This document shows positions 7,513-16,968 of a stretch of 64,000 nucleotides of DNA, one piece after another (position 1 is the first letter of the stretch; every line of letters starts with the position of its first letter). The position numbers and the translations under genes are program-made. Below the pieces are notes generated by a model. That model saw nothing but the letters and a program-made list of their open reading frames with translations. It ran no database searches and was not told the origin of the DNA. The stretch is from Neptunomonas concharum (GTDB taxonomy: Bacteria > Pseudomonadota > Gammaproteobacteria > Pseudomonadales > Balneatricaceae): NCBI RefSeq assembly GCF_008630635.1, contig NZ_CP043869.1, positions 2,293,160 through 2,357,159 of the forward strand, read 5' to 3'.

Positions 7513-10032
7513 ATGCCCACATTACCCATACATCAATGCCTTTCTCAGCTTTTTGAAGCATTAAACTATCGAGATGAAGCGGTACTACAAGCCCCACCAG
7601 GCGCAGGTAAAACCACCGTTGTCCCACTAGCTCTACTAGAGCAGTCGTGGCTTCAAAAGCAAAAGATCATTATTTTAGAGCCGCGGCGCATAGCCGCGAA
7701 AGCGGCGGCTGAACGTATGGCAACGTCCTTAGGAGAAAGTGTCGGAGAAACCGTTGGCTACCGTATCAGGATGGATACCTGTGTAAGTCAATACACCCGC
7801 ATCGAAGTCATTACAGAAGGCATACTAACCCGTATGCTCCAAGAAGACCCTAGCCTTGAAGGTGTCGGCTTGGTGATATTTGATGAGTTTCATGAACGCA
7901 GCCTTGATGCCGATTTAGGCTTGGCGTTATGCTTGCAAAGCCGGACATTATTTAGAGATGATATTGCCCTAAAGCTCTTGGTGATGTCAGCCACATTAGA
8001 CACACCAGCAATCTCAACACTGCTCAATCATGCTCCGATTATCCACAGTGAAGGCCGCACTTATCCCGTCGACATTTTTTACACCGCCCCTTGGCAAGCT
8101 AGCCAGCCCATTGAGCCTCGCGTAGTTAAAACCATTCTACAGGCACTTGATGAGCAACAGGGAAGCTTACTGGTTTTTTTACCGGGCCTCGCTGAGATTC
8201 AGCGGGTAGAGGAACAGCTCCAAGCACATTTAACAACTCGCTACGAGCACCAAACCATTGAAATCACACCACTCTATGGCGATCTTAGCTTACAACAGCA
8301 AAAAAAGGCGATATCTCCCCCTAATCAAGGCCATCGAAAAGTTGTTCTGACCACATCCATAGCAGAAACCAGCCTAACCATTGAAGGCATCAACATCGTT
8401 ATCGATAGCGGCCTGAGCCGTCAAGCCATCTATGATACAAACACCGGCATGACACGCTTACATACCCGGCGTGTGTCTCGCTCTACCAGTGAACAACGTG
8501 CTGGTCGTGCAGGACGCCTCGAAGCAGGCATGTGCTACCGATTATGGTCAAAGGCTCAACAAGAACAGTTAGCTCCCTTTACACCACCAGAAATATCTCA
8601 AGCGGACCTCACGCCTCTTGTACTGCAACTCCACCAATGGGGCTGCAAAACACCCAATGAGTTATCATGGATAGACCCACCCTCTCCATCAAGCTATCAA
8701 CAAGCGCAGTCTCTCTTACACGCACTAGGCGCATTACACCGTGTAGAAAGCGGCTTTCAGCTTACCCCTGAAGGCCAATTGATGGCTGCGTTACCGTTAC
8801 ATCCAAGGCTGGCTAAAATGCTGTTAGTCGCCCGTCACTACCAATTAGAAAATTTAGCTTGTGACTTGGCGGCAATTTTTACTGAGCGGGATCCTATTCG
8901 TAGCCATCAAGCAGACATTCAGCTGCGCTTGGATTGGTTACTGGAACCACCGAGAACCTCTGGTCAAGCCTATCGAATCAAGCAACAAAGCCAGCGCCTT
9001 TTAACACTATGCAGGACGCTACCAAAAGCGAACCTATCAAAAAGCCTGCCCACTAACCAGCAACTAGGTTTATTAATTGCCAGCGCCTGGCCGGATCGCC
9101 TTGCTAAGAAAAAAGCACCGGGTGTCTACCAGCTGGCAAATGGCCGTGCAGCGCACCTTAATCAGCAAGATTACCTTTCTCAACAGGGCTGGCTAGCCGT
9201 AGCGCAACTAGGTGGGAAAGAGAGCCAAACACAAGATAAAATCTGGCAAGCAGTAGCTTTTGACTCCGCTTTATTACAGCAAGAATTATCCCACCTTATA
9301 TTCGATCAAGAGCTCATTGAGTGGGATGAGACAGCGGGAAAAATTATTGCAGAACAACGTCAATACTTAGGAAAGATCATTCTATCCAAGCAACCTCTGC
9401 TGTCACTTCCTGAGTGCGCTCACGAAAAAGCCTTACTTAATTACATACGCCAACGAGGATTAAACGTACTCCCATGGGATGCTGCTACGCTTAAATGGCG
9501 TCAACGAGTAACGCTAGCAAGCACGCTGTTGCCAGACAATTATCCATGGCCTGATCTCTCAGACTCGGCTTTACTGAACACAATGGAGACTTGGCTACAG
9601 CCTTACTTAGCAGGCTGTAAGTCGCTTGAGCAGTTAGCAAAGCTCGACTTGCGATCGATTCTTATCAACTTATTACCGTGGGAACTGACACAACAGTTAA
9701 ACACACTTATACCTGAAAAGATCAAAGTGCCATCAGGCTCTCTCATACCAATTGATTACTCCACCTCACCTCCCGTTTTAGCCGTGAAGCTTCAAGAGAT
9801 GTTCGGCTTAAATGAAACACCCACAATTGCCTCTAAAGTAACATTGCAAGTTCATCTCTTATCACCTGCCGGTCGTCCTCTTCAAGTAACACAAGACCTT
9901 GAACATTTTTGGCAAAATGTTTATCCGCAGGTAAAAAAGGAGATGAAAGGTCGCTACCCCAAACACCCTTGGCCTGATAACCCCCTAGATGCCATTGCTA
10001 CCGGAAAAACCAAACGACACCTAGCATCATAA
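7513..10032 (+). CDS. hrpB: ATP-dependent helicase HrpB
   Basis: DEAH/RHA-family helicase of 839 aa. Motif I APPGAGKTT is at about residue 27, the DEFHE box near 124, motif III SATLD near 159, and the motif VI segment QRAGRAGR near 325. The HrpB C-terminal domain ends with the characteristic RYPKHPWPDNPL segment. The family is linked to RNA processing in some gammaproteobacteria, but the exact role is unclear. Full length, no defect seen. Confidence 0.95.
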   Translation: MPTLPIHQCLSQLFEALNYRDEAVLQAPPGAGKTTVVPLALLEQSWLQKQKIIILEPRRIAAKAAAERMATSLGESVGETVGYRIRMDTCVSQYTRIEVITEGILTRMLQEDPSLEGVGLVIFDEFHERSLDADLGLALCLQSRTLFRDDIALKLLVMSATLDTPAISTLLNHAPIIHSEGRTYPVDIFYTAPWQASQPIEPRVVKTILQALDEQQGSLLVFLPGLAEIQRVEEQLQAHLTTRYEHQTIEITPLYGDLSLQQQKKAISPPNQGHRKVVLTTSIAETSLTIEGINIVIDSGLSRQAIYDTNTGMTRLHTRRVSRSTSEQRAGRAGRLEAGMCYRLWSKAQQEQLAPFTPPEISQADLTPLVLQLHQWGCKTPNELSWIDPPSPSSYQQAQSLLHALGALHRVESGFQLTPEGQLMAALPLHPRLAKMLLVARHYQLENLACDLAAIFTERDPIRSHQADIQLRLDWLLEPPRTSGQAYRIKQQSQRLLTLCRTLPKANLSKSLPTNQQLGLLIASAWPDRLAKKKAPGVYQLANGRAAHLNQQDYLSQQGWLAVAQLGGKESQTQDKIWQAVAFDSALLQQELSHLIFDQELIEWDETAGKIIAEQRQYLGKIILSKQPLLSLPECAHEKALLNYIRQRGLNVLPWDAATLKWRQRVTLASTLLPDNYPWPDLSDSALLNTMETWLQPYLAGCKSLEQLAKLDLRSILINLLPWELTQQLNTLIPEKIKVPSGSLIPIDYSTSPPVLAVKLQEMFGLNETPTIASKVTLQVHLLSPAGRPLQVTQDLEHFWQNVYPQVKKEMKGRYPKHPWPDNPLDAIATGKTKRHLAS

Positions 10033-10112
10033 AACCGTGTTTTTTCTGTATATCACTGCAAATACCCTCTAAGCTATGGACGACCTATTTTTTGCCAGTT
10101 TTCGGGATCCCT

Positions 10113-11024
10113 ATGTGGTTTAAGAATCTTATCTTTTATCGTTTTACAGAATCACAAGATTACACACAGTCACAACTTGAGAGCGCTTTCGCTGAGCACC
10201 TCTTTCAACCCTGTCGCAGCCAGGAACTGAGTCGTTACGGCTGGGTTGCCCCTCACTCAGCACTCGATCAGCAATCTGTTTTCAGTAGTCAGGGAGCTTT
10301 CTTAATTGCCGCTCAAAAAGAGGAAAAAATACTGCCGGCTACCGTGATCAAAAGAAAACTGAATGATCGTGTTGCCCAAATTGAGCAGGAACAAGCTCGG
10401 AAAGTTTATCGTAAAGAACAACTACAGCTGAAAGATGAAATAATTCTCGACTTACTACCGCGAGCATTCAGCCGATATCAGCAAACCTTCGCGTTAATTA
10501 TGCCAAGAGCAGGGTTCATTGCTGTTGATAGCTCAAGTCATAAGCGAGCAGAAGAACTTCTCAATTTACTACGTAATAGTTTATCAACACTACCGGTTAT
10601 CCTGCCTGATGTGCACCACTCACCGGGTGTAATCATGTCACAGTGGCTACAACAGACTGCCTCAACTCCCGGTTTTTCCTGCTTAGAAGAGTGCGAGCTA
10701 AAAGATAGCCAAGAAGAAGGTGGTATTATTCGGATCAAAGGGGAAGATCTACACTCCAACGAGATTATTGCTCACTTGGAGGCTGGTAAGCAGGTTTCAA
10801 AACTGGCTTTAGAGTGGGATAGCACACTTTCATTTGTACTACAGGATGACCTAAGCCTCAAACGAGTCAAACCGAGCGAAGAGCTTACACAAACTCTCAA
10901 TGAGGAAGCCTCAGAAGACCCCTTAGTCAGACTCGACAGCGATATTGCCCGATTAGCGATGGAGTATCAGCGCTTACTACCTCAGCTTCTTGATGCTTTT
11001 GGCGGAGAGATTCAACGCTCATAA
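10113..11024 (+). CDS. rdgC: recombination-associated protein RdgC
   Basis: Ring-shaped non-specific DNA-binding protein that limits RecA function. It is about 303 aa from the ATG at 10113. This start gives the family's N-terminus MWFKNLIFYRF; an in-frame TTG at 10092 adds seven non-conserved residues. Other family segments are the GWVAP stretch near residue 46 and ILPATVIKRKLNDRV near 74. It stands as its own unit after hrpB and is followed by a terminator shared with the facing gene. Confidence 0.92.
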   Translation: MWFKNLIFYRFTESQDYTQSQLESAFAEHLFQPCRSQELSRYGWVAPHSALDQQSVFSSQGAFLIAAQKEEKILPATVIKRKLNDRVAQIEQEQARKVYRKEQLQLKDEIILDLLPRAFSRYQQTFALIMPRAGFIAVDSSSHKRAEELLNLLRNSLSTLPVILPDVHHSPGVIMSQWLQQTASTPGFSCLEECELKDSQEEGGIIRIKGEDLHSNEIIAHLEAGKQVSKLALEWDSTLSFVLQDDLSLKRVKPSEELTQTLNEEASEDPLVRLDSDIARLAMEYQRLLPQLLDAFGGEIQRS

Positions 11025-11036
11025 AAATTTAACAAG

Positions 11037-11058
11037 AAGGGGCCTAAAAAGCCCCTTT
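11037..11058. terminator. hairpin terminator between rdgC and the facing rhodanese gene
   Basis: AAGGGGC (11037-11043) pairs with GCCCCTT (11051-11057) around a 7-nt loop. It lies between two convergent genes and has short A and T flanks, so it probably works in both directions. Confidence 0.7.
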
Positions 11059-11074
11059 CGTATTGGTGAGATTA

Positions 11075-11722
11075 TTACTCAGCCTCTGCAGCTTCACCAA
11101 CGACAGTGAAACCTAAGCTTGTCCAAGCCTGCATACCGCCACGATAATATTTAATTTTTTCAGCCGGATAACCCAGTTCAAGCATAGCTCTTACCATAGC
11201 GGGGGTTTGCCCACACCAATAACCGTTGCAAAACATGGCGAGCGTTTTAGCAACACTAAAATCATAGCTGCCATCCTCTTGCTTTTTCGCCCCGAAGTCA
11301 TCCAGTGCCCAATCGCGGTCCTCTGGATCATCCATCATCGTATACGGATAGCTCACTGCACCGGGAATCGTCAAACGTTGATGCCAACCCACCGTTCGGG
11401 TATCCACAATCATAATGGTTTTGTCTGTTTGTGCGTCCATCATGTATTTGACAAATTCACGCTCACCTAACGTCTCAACATCATAAGGCTCAAACGGGTG
11501 CATAGCCTGAGGCATACCCCGAAACGTCGTGGCATATAACTCACTTATACGATTGTCCGGATTCTGATTACGCTTAATCTCCATCTTCTTGCCATCATGC
11601 ATCACCTCAAAAGAGTAGAGCCCGGGGGCGATCATGGCTTTTCCTCCTCCCTCCGCCATAACACAGGGAGAAGAAACGAGTAGACCAGCTAACGCAATGG
11701 AAGTAAGAGACTTAAGAAACAT
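11075..11722 (-). CDS. exported rhodanese-domain protein
   Basis: A 215-aa protein with a signal peptide (cleavage near residue 23, after CVMA) and a single rhodanese domain (about 85-205). The active-site loop reads FCNGYWCGQTP, so the catalytic cysteine is present. MIVDTRT and GAVSYPY are the usual rhodanese strands. It probably carries sulfane sulfur in the periplasm, but the donor is unknown. It is transcribed alone, divergently from queE. Confidence 0.82.
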   Translation of the reverse strand: MFLKSLTSIALAGLLVSSPCVMAEGGGKAMIAPGLYSFEVMHDGKKMEIKRNQNPDNRISELYATTFRGMPQAMHPFEPYDVETLGEREFVKYMMDAQTDKTIMIVDTRTVGWHQRLTIPGAVSYPYTMMDDPEDRDWALDDFGAKKQEDGSYDFSVAKTLAMFCNGYWCGQTPAMVRAMLELGYPAEKIKYYRGGMQAWTSLGFTVVGEAAEAE

Positions 11723-11905
11723 AACGAAATACTCTGCTTATTGTTATAAGGATATTTTCATACGATATAAGTATGGTTATACACCACTACACCTATTTCT
11801 TCCATCGACTTCACTACGACTTAAGGTGAATAAAACTTAAACGAATTTCTTGATTCATCCTGATAGCAAGGTAGACTTACCCTCCTTCACCATTCAGAGT
11901 CGACT

Positions 11906-12535
11906 ATGTACAGCGTAAAAGAGATGTTCTACACCCTACAAGGAGAGGGTGCCCATGCTGGCCGACCCGCTGTCTTCTGCCGTTTCACAGGCTGCAACCT
12001 GTGGTCAGGTCGAGAACAAGATCGAGCACAGGCGATTTGTGACTTTTGCGACACCGACTTTATCAGTACTGATGGTCAAAATGGGGGGAAGTTTCCTACA
12101 GCGGAATCGCTGGCAAGCACGATACAACGCTTTTGGCCGACACCTGAAGGCAAACCCTTTGTTGTGTTTACCGGCGGCGAGCCTGCATTACAAGTGGATA
12201 CCCCCCTTATCGAAGCCATGCATTTATTAGGTTTTGAAATCGCGATCGAAACTAATGGCACTCGCCCCCTTCCAGAGGGGATTGACTGGATTTGCGTCAG
12301 TCCTAAAGGTAGCTCGGAGGTTATCATCGAAGCAGGGGATGAGTTAAAGCTGGTCTACCCCCAAGATAAAGCGTTACCAGAACGTTTTAAACACCTCAGC
12401 TTTTCTCACTTTTATTTACAACCTATAGATGATCCTAGGTGCCCGAATGCAACTCAGCAGGTAATCGATTACTGCTTACGCCACCCCCGCTGGAAAATGA
12501 GCTTACAGACCCACAAAATTGTAGGTATTGACTAG
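11906..12535 (+). CDS. queE: 7-carboxy-7-deazaguanine synthase
   Basis: Radical SAM enzyme that contracts 6-carboxy-tetrahydropterin to 7-carboxy-7-deazaguanine in queuosine synthesis. It has 209 aa. The N-terminus MYSVKEMFYTLQGEG is typical. The cluster cysteines are in GCNLWSG and ICDFCDTDF, giving the long Cx14CxxC spacing known in some QueE. TGGEPALQ and ETNGTRP follow. Its last 4 nt overlap the end of the facing BASS gene. No other que genes are in the window. Confidence 0.94.
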   Translation: MYSVKEMFYTLQGEGAHAGRPAVFCRFTGCNLWSGREQDRAQAICDFCDTDFISTDGQNGGKFPTAESLASTIQRFWPTPEGKPFVVFTGGEPALQVDTPLIEAMHLLGFEIAIETNGTRPLPEGIDWICVSPKGSSEVIIEAGDELKLVYPQDKALPERFKHLSFSHFYLQPIDDPRCPNATQQVIDYCLRHPRWKMSLQTHKIVGID

Positions 12536-13425
12536 TTCTGAATGCTAGGACTCTTTCTTTGTGGGAGGTTTCTGATAATAATCAGAAACACGGCGGGTAT
12601 TTGCATCAACACGCCATATAAAAGCACGACACCTGACATCTGCGCATCATTTAGCACGGTGCCGGTGATAATAAGTGCCAGGCCAGCATTTTGAATACCG
12701 GTTTCAATTCCTAGTGTCAGTCGTTGCTCAATAGCAAAGCCAAAGCTAGCTGCAATAAGCCAAGAGATAATAACGGCTAATGCCGCCATCACAATCATCA
12801 CTACGCCTAGCTCCTCAAGAAGCACGATGAGATGAGTTTGATTACTCTTAACGATGCCTATCACAACTAATATCATAAAACCTAAAGAGCTCCATTTTAC
12901 GACCGGCTGTAGCCTCGTTGCCCACCTCGGTAAATGATAAAAAATTACCATACCCAAAAAAATCGGGAGTAATGCGATAAAAAGGAGCTTTATGAGTGTT
13001 TGCGTAATAGGAAAGCTCACGGCGGTCTCAATACTCATCCAATGCTGTAGTACATAGAATGAAAGAATAGGAAGTGTAAAGGGCGTGACTATACTGGCAA
13101 TGGCCGTTAAACAAACAGACAAAGCAATATCAGCCCGACACAAGTAACTGACCATATTAGACGTAGCCCCTCCTGGGGCTAACGTCAAAATCATGATCGC
13201 AGCCGCATAAGCCCCTGACACTTGAAAGAGCGTCACTAACAGACAGCCCAATAGAGGCAACCCAATAAGTTGCAGCCCGCTGCCTAGTAAAACAACGCCG
13301 GGCTGCTTTCTCAGTCGAATGAAGTCATCCAGACGCAAAGACAACCCAATACCTAGCATAATTAAGAAAAGTGCAAGTGGTAAAACGACTTGAGTCAGGC
13401 TGGTATTTTCCACAGTGAAACCCAT
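12532..13425 (-). CDS. bile acid:sodium symporter (BASS) family transporter
   Basis: Membrane protein of 297 aa with about nine to ten helices. It carries the BASS sequence LAPGGATSNMVSYLCRADIALS and, in the second repeat, IETGIQNAGLALII, the two crossover segments that bind sodium. It probably imports an organic acid together with sodium; bile acids are unlikely in this setting and the substrate is not predictable. The gene is convergent with queE and overlaps it by 4 nt. Confidence 0.85.
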   Translation of the reverse strand: MGFTVENTSLTQVVLPLALFLIMLGIGLSLRLDDFIRLRKQPGVVLLGSGLQLIGLPLLGCLLVTLFQVSGAYAAAIMILTLAPGGATSNMVSYLCRADIALSVCLTAIASIVTPFTLPILSFYVLQHWMSIETAVSFPITQTLIKLLFIALLPIFLGMVIFYHLPRWATRLQPVVKWSSLGFMILVVIGIVKSNQTHLIVLLEELGVVMIVMAALAVIISWLIAASFGFAIEQRLTLGIETGIQNAGLALIITGTVLNDAQMSGVVLLYGVLMQIPAVFLIIIRNLPQRKSPSIQN

Positions 13426-13839
13426 TCGCAGGCAAAGAAAAAAACCATACTAAAACCTTGTGCAACGCAACACAAGGTGTGACTATTCGGCTCAATCCAG
13501 CACTATCTCTAGGCTTGCGCGAGGTGCCCACACATCCTGTGGATAACTCTGTTAACACTGTAAGAAAAACGTCTTACAGGCCCTACGAGAGCAGCGCTCA
13601 AGACAAATTGATTGCTTTTTAACCAATTGTTTTTATTCTTTAAATTCAACAAGTTAATATCAGTCAAGCAATAAAAATCCCGCTTTTTCCACTCCAAATA
13701 CTAAATCAAAGACTTAAAACGTTTTTTCTGATGTCAATACATAAAAAAACAAAAATATTAATTTTTTACTCCGAAAATATGGCCCCAAGTTCCTTGGAGA
13801 GGTAACATCCGACGCACTCTAAAAAGATAGGTTAAAAGA
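13426..13839. other. 414-bp intergenic region between divergent transporter genes, with one DnaA box
   Basis: No gene was found here. It must hold the promoters of the BASS gene (minus) and the CDF gene (plus). It contains a perfect DnaA box, TGTGGATAA, at 13538-13546, and a very AT-rich stretch from about 13600 to 13780. A small hairpin CCAAG-ttc-CTTGG (13785-13797) lies 43 nt before the CDF start. It does not fit a riboswitch known to me. Confidence 0.6.
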
Positions 13840-14994
13840 ATGTCGCCTCCAGCAAACAGAAATAAGGAAGCACAAAAAGTCACCATCATCGGTGCCATTT
13901 TGGATACCCTATTAGGATTCGCCAAAATCATCATTGGTGTTGCCGCCAATTCAAGTGCACTAATTGCCGACGGTATTCACTCCTTTTCTGATTTATTAAC
14001 CGACTTTATGGTCGTCATTGTTTTTCATTTCTCCCATGAAAAACCCGACGAGGACCATCCATGGGGACATGGCCGCTTCGAAACAGTCGGAACGGTTTTG
14101 TTGGGGTGCGTACTAATTGCTGTAGCTGGCGCCATGGCGTTTGAAAGTAGCATGTCACTTTGGGAAAACAATTCAAACCTTCCCACACCAGGCTGGGGAG
14201 CCTTATTAGTTGCATTTTTATCTATAGTCAGTAAAGAGTGGATCTTCCGTTATACACTCGCTGTTGGAAAGCGCATACAATCAGATCTACTTATCGCAAA
14301 TGCTTGGCATAGCCGAACAGACTCCCTTTCATCTATTGTCGTTTTGATAGGTATAGCAGGGGCTATGGCTGGGTTTCCTTGGTTCGATAAAGTAGCAGCA
14401 ATTGCCGTAGCCGCCTTTGTAGGAAAGATAGGTTGGGACCTAACCTGGACCAGCATTAAAGAATTAGTTGATACTGCGCTTCCGGAAGAGCGGGTCAACG
14501 AGCTACGTGAAACTGTAGCTGAAGTCGATGGCATTATCAGCGTACATAACTTTAAAAGTCGTAGTATGGGAAGCAAAAGCCTGTTAGAGATGCACATTCA
14601 GGTTCCCCCCTACTGCAGCGCCTCAGAAGGTCATTGGATCGGAGACACCGCTGTAATGCGCTTACTACAGAGGTTCGACGACATAGGTCATGTCATTTTT
14701 CATATTGATACTTACGATGACGAAGAGGAGAACTTTTGCCGAATTCTTCCACTGCGCAAGGAGATTGAGCAGGTACTTGCCGATGCCATATCTCCCCTAT
14801 TGCCCCAATGCACAGACTACTACCTAACGCTTCACTATCTCCATGACTTAATAGAGATTGAGTTAAAACTGGGTAAGCGGGCCAGCGAGCAACTCAATGA
14901 TAGCTCCCTGTCACTCGCCGATTTAAATAGCAGGCTCAATGAGTCCTTAACGGACTACCCTTGGTTTTCTCGTTTATCAATCTGGCAACGCTGA
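13840..14994 (+). CDS. cation diffusion facilitator (CDF) metal exporter
   Basis: Proton-driven divalent metal exporter of 384 aa. Six helices occupy roughly residues 10-215. Metal-site motifs are ADGIHSFSD in helix 2 and NAWHSRTDSLSS in helix 5. The usual cytoplasmic domain follows, and about 100 extra C-terminal residues contain further His/Asp/Glu. The metal (Zn, Fe or Mn) cannot be told. Its 3' end overlaps the end of the facing SulP gene by 18 nt. It is unlike the CDF part of the fusion at 46.9-48.6 kb in having its own C-terminal domain. Confidence 0.9.
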   Translation: MSPPANRNKEAQKVTIIGAILDTLLGFAKIIIGVAANSSALIADGIHSFSDLLTDFMVVIVFHFSHEKPDEDHPWGHGRFETVGTVLLGCVLIAVAGAMAFESSMSLWENNSNLPTPGWGALLVAFLSIVSKEWIFRYTLAVGKRIQSDLLIANAWHSRTDSLSSIVVLIGIAGAMAGFPWFDKVAAIAVAAFVGKIGWDLTWTSIKELVDTALPEERVNELRETVAEVDGIISVHNFKSRSMGSKSLLEMHIQVPPYCSASEGHWIGDTAVMRLLQRFDDIGHVIFHIDTYDDEEENFCRILPLRKEIEQVLADAISPLLPQCTDYYLTLHYLHDLIEIELKLGKRASEQLNDSSLSLADLNSRLNESLTDYPWFSRLSIWQR

Positions 14995-16650
14995 TAGAGG
15001 AAAAGATTCAGCCTCTAAAATCTGATCGCGAGCGGCCCTCAAAGCCGCTTCGCGGGAATTAAAGCGGTTTTTTTCCTCTACCAACGCTGCAACACTCATC
15101 CTGTCTAGTATGTGGCTCACCATAGTGTTAGCACCAGACATCATGACTTCCTGGCTCGCTAGACTAGCGTCCATAATGACCTCCTCCAGCGCTAAAGCGG
15201 TTGAAACATCGATATGCGGTACATTACTGAAATCTAAAACCAGCACTTCATGGGACTTACACCCCACTAACTTATTTGAAATCCCCTTAGCCGAAGCGTA
15301 GCTCACCGGTCCATTTAATTGATAAAGTAGTACTCTACCCTGAGCGTCTTGGAGATATTGGCTTTCAACCGCATCCAGGAACTGATGATCATCAGGGTTG
15401 TCTTGGATAATACGCAACGACTCCACTTGGGTGTCACTTAGACGCTTAACCGTATAGATATTCGCTATGAACACCCCCACAGCCACGGCGGTTATCAAGT
15501 CGACAAAAACTGTTAGCCCCCACACAGACGTCATTAAAGCCATCACAAAAATAGGTGCTTTATGAACCCTGCGCAGAAAGCGCCAATCAATAATATCAAT
15601 ACCCACTTTAATCAGAATGCCAGCCAACACAGCCAAAGGAATATGTGAGGCAAAGTCACCCGCACCTAATACGATAATAAAGAGTATGAGCGCATGAGTC
15701 ATACCCGACAATGGAGTTTTACCTCCAGCTCTGATGTTGACTACCGTTCTCATCGTAGCTCCAGCACCCGGTAAACCACCGAAGAGGCCGGCTACCATAT
15801 TACCTATCCCTTGGCCTACTAACTCTCTCTCTGAACGGTGTTGCGTCCTTGTTAGATTGTCAGCTACAAGCGATGTTAACAGTGAATCAATGGAGCCTAA
15901 CGTCGCTAACATCAAAGCCGAAATCAGCATATCTTGGGCTAAATCAAGATTGACCACAGGCCAATGTAGTGAAGGTAACCCTGTCGGTATTACGCCAATC
16001 ACATCAACACTCTGGAAAAAATATAACGACAGCAGTGTGCCAACAAATAAAGCAATTAAAGGGGCAGGAAGCCACTTCTCTATCGAACGTGGCGTAGCAT
16101 ATACAATAAGCAGTGTAGTCCCTCCCAGAACAAGGGCGGGGATACTGGCGTTTAAGATCATATCAGGCACAGAAGTAACAACATCTACAACACCAACAAT
16201 CGCCTCAGCCCCCAAGAAAGGAGGTAACTGCAGTAAGATAATGATGGTTCCAATGCCTGTCATAAACCCAGAAATTACAGGGAATGGCATCAAAGTAATA
16301 AACTGTCCAAGACGGAAAACGCCAAATAAAACCTGAAAAAAACCACCCAACATGACAACCGTAAAAGCCATAGCGGGTCCGGTATCAGGGTCTAAAGCAG
16401 CATAATGGGTAAAAACACCCGCCATCACAACCGTCATCGGTCCAGTCGGCCCCGAAACTTGTGATGGCGTACCACCAAATAACGCAGAAAATAATCCCAC
16501 AAAGACCGCGCCGTATATTCCTGCTATCGCTCCTGCACCAGAAGATACACCAAAGGCTAACGCCAAAGGCAGAGCAACTATGGCGGCAGTTACCCCCCCG
16601 AAAAAGTCACCTTTTAAGTTGCGAGCATGTAAACCGTAAGTTAACTGCAT
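14977..16650 (-). CDS. SulP-family inorganic anion transporter with STAS domain
   Basis: Anion transporter of about 557 aa. The transmembrane part (about 10-410) contains the SulP signature region ALAFGVSSGAGAIAGIYGA and the GGLPGAGAT segment. A cytoplasmic STAS domain follows (about 430-550). Sulfate, bicarbonate or another anion is possible. The start is placed at the ATG at 16650, which has GGGGG 6 nt upstream; an in-frame ATG at 16674 has no ribosome binding site. It is convergent with the CDF gene. Confidence 0.88.
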   Translation of the reverse strand: MQLTYGLHARNLKGDFFGGVTAAIVALPLALAFGVSSGAGAIAGIYGAVFVGLFSALFGGTPSQVSGPTGPMTVVMAGVFTHYAALDPDTGPAMAFTVVMLGGFFQVLFGVFRLGQFITLMPFPVISGFMTGIGTIIILLQLPPFLGAEAIVGVVDVVTSVPDMILNASIPALVLGGTTLLIVYATPRSIEKWLPAPLIALFVGTLLSLYFFQSVDVIGVIPTGLPSLHWPVVNLDLAQDMLISALMLATLGSIDSLLTSLVADNLTRTQHRSERELVGQGIGNMVAGLFGGLPGAGATMRTVVNIRAGGKTPLSGMTHALILFIIVLGAGDFASHIPLAVLAGILIKVGIDIIDWRFLRRVHKAPIFVMALMTSVWGLTVFVDLITAVAVGVFIANIYTVKRLSDTQVESLRIIQDNPDDHQFLDAVESQYLQDAQGRVLLYQLNGPVSYASAKGISNKLVGCKSHEVLVLDFSNVPHIDVSTALALEEVIMDASLASQEVMMSGANTMVSHILDRMSVAALVEEKNRFNSREAALRAARDQILEAESFPLSALPD

Positions 16651-16929
16651 GAAAGCCCCCGTCATTGGAAGCATGAAGTTACGCCTTAATAGACTAAACC
16701 GTCAATTCGCTTTTAGGAAAAAGGTGAAAACCATTTTTTCATCAGCGGTTTGATTTATTTTTTTTCGGCTATACTCAACTCAAAGGTTAAGAGTTCCGAA
16801 TATTTGCCGATACACCTAATTCAACATTTTCGGAATTCTAAATATTTTTAAACAACCGTTTTATTTTGTCATGAAGGCCGCTATATTATTAGCGATTCTT
16901 GAGTTAGCTGTACAATTATCATGTTTGAT

Positions 16930-16953
16930 TCCTATGACTAAATCCTCATAGGA
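16930..16953 (+). promoter_or_regulatory. 5' leader hairpin next to the ribosome binding site of the diguanylate cyclase gene
   Basis: TCCTATGA and TCATAGGA form a perfect 8-bp stem with an 8-nt loop. It ends 15 nt before the ATG at 16969, just ahead of AAGGGGAT. The GGA in the stem and a second GGA in the ribosome binding site resemble paired CsrA/RsmA sites, a common mode of control for GGDEF genes. This is inference only. Confidence 0.4.
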
Positions 16954-16968
16954 AAGCGAAGGGGATGT

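Noticed and set aside
13538-13780. Replication origin (DnaA box next to a very AT-rich region)
   Set aside because: Only one box is present, and no dnaA, gidA, mnmG or parAB genes are near.
13781-13839. Metal riboswitch before the CDF exporter gene
   Set aside because: The small hairpin does not show the conserved core of the NiCo or yybP-ykoY classes.
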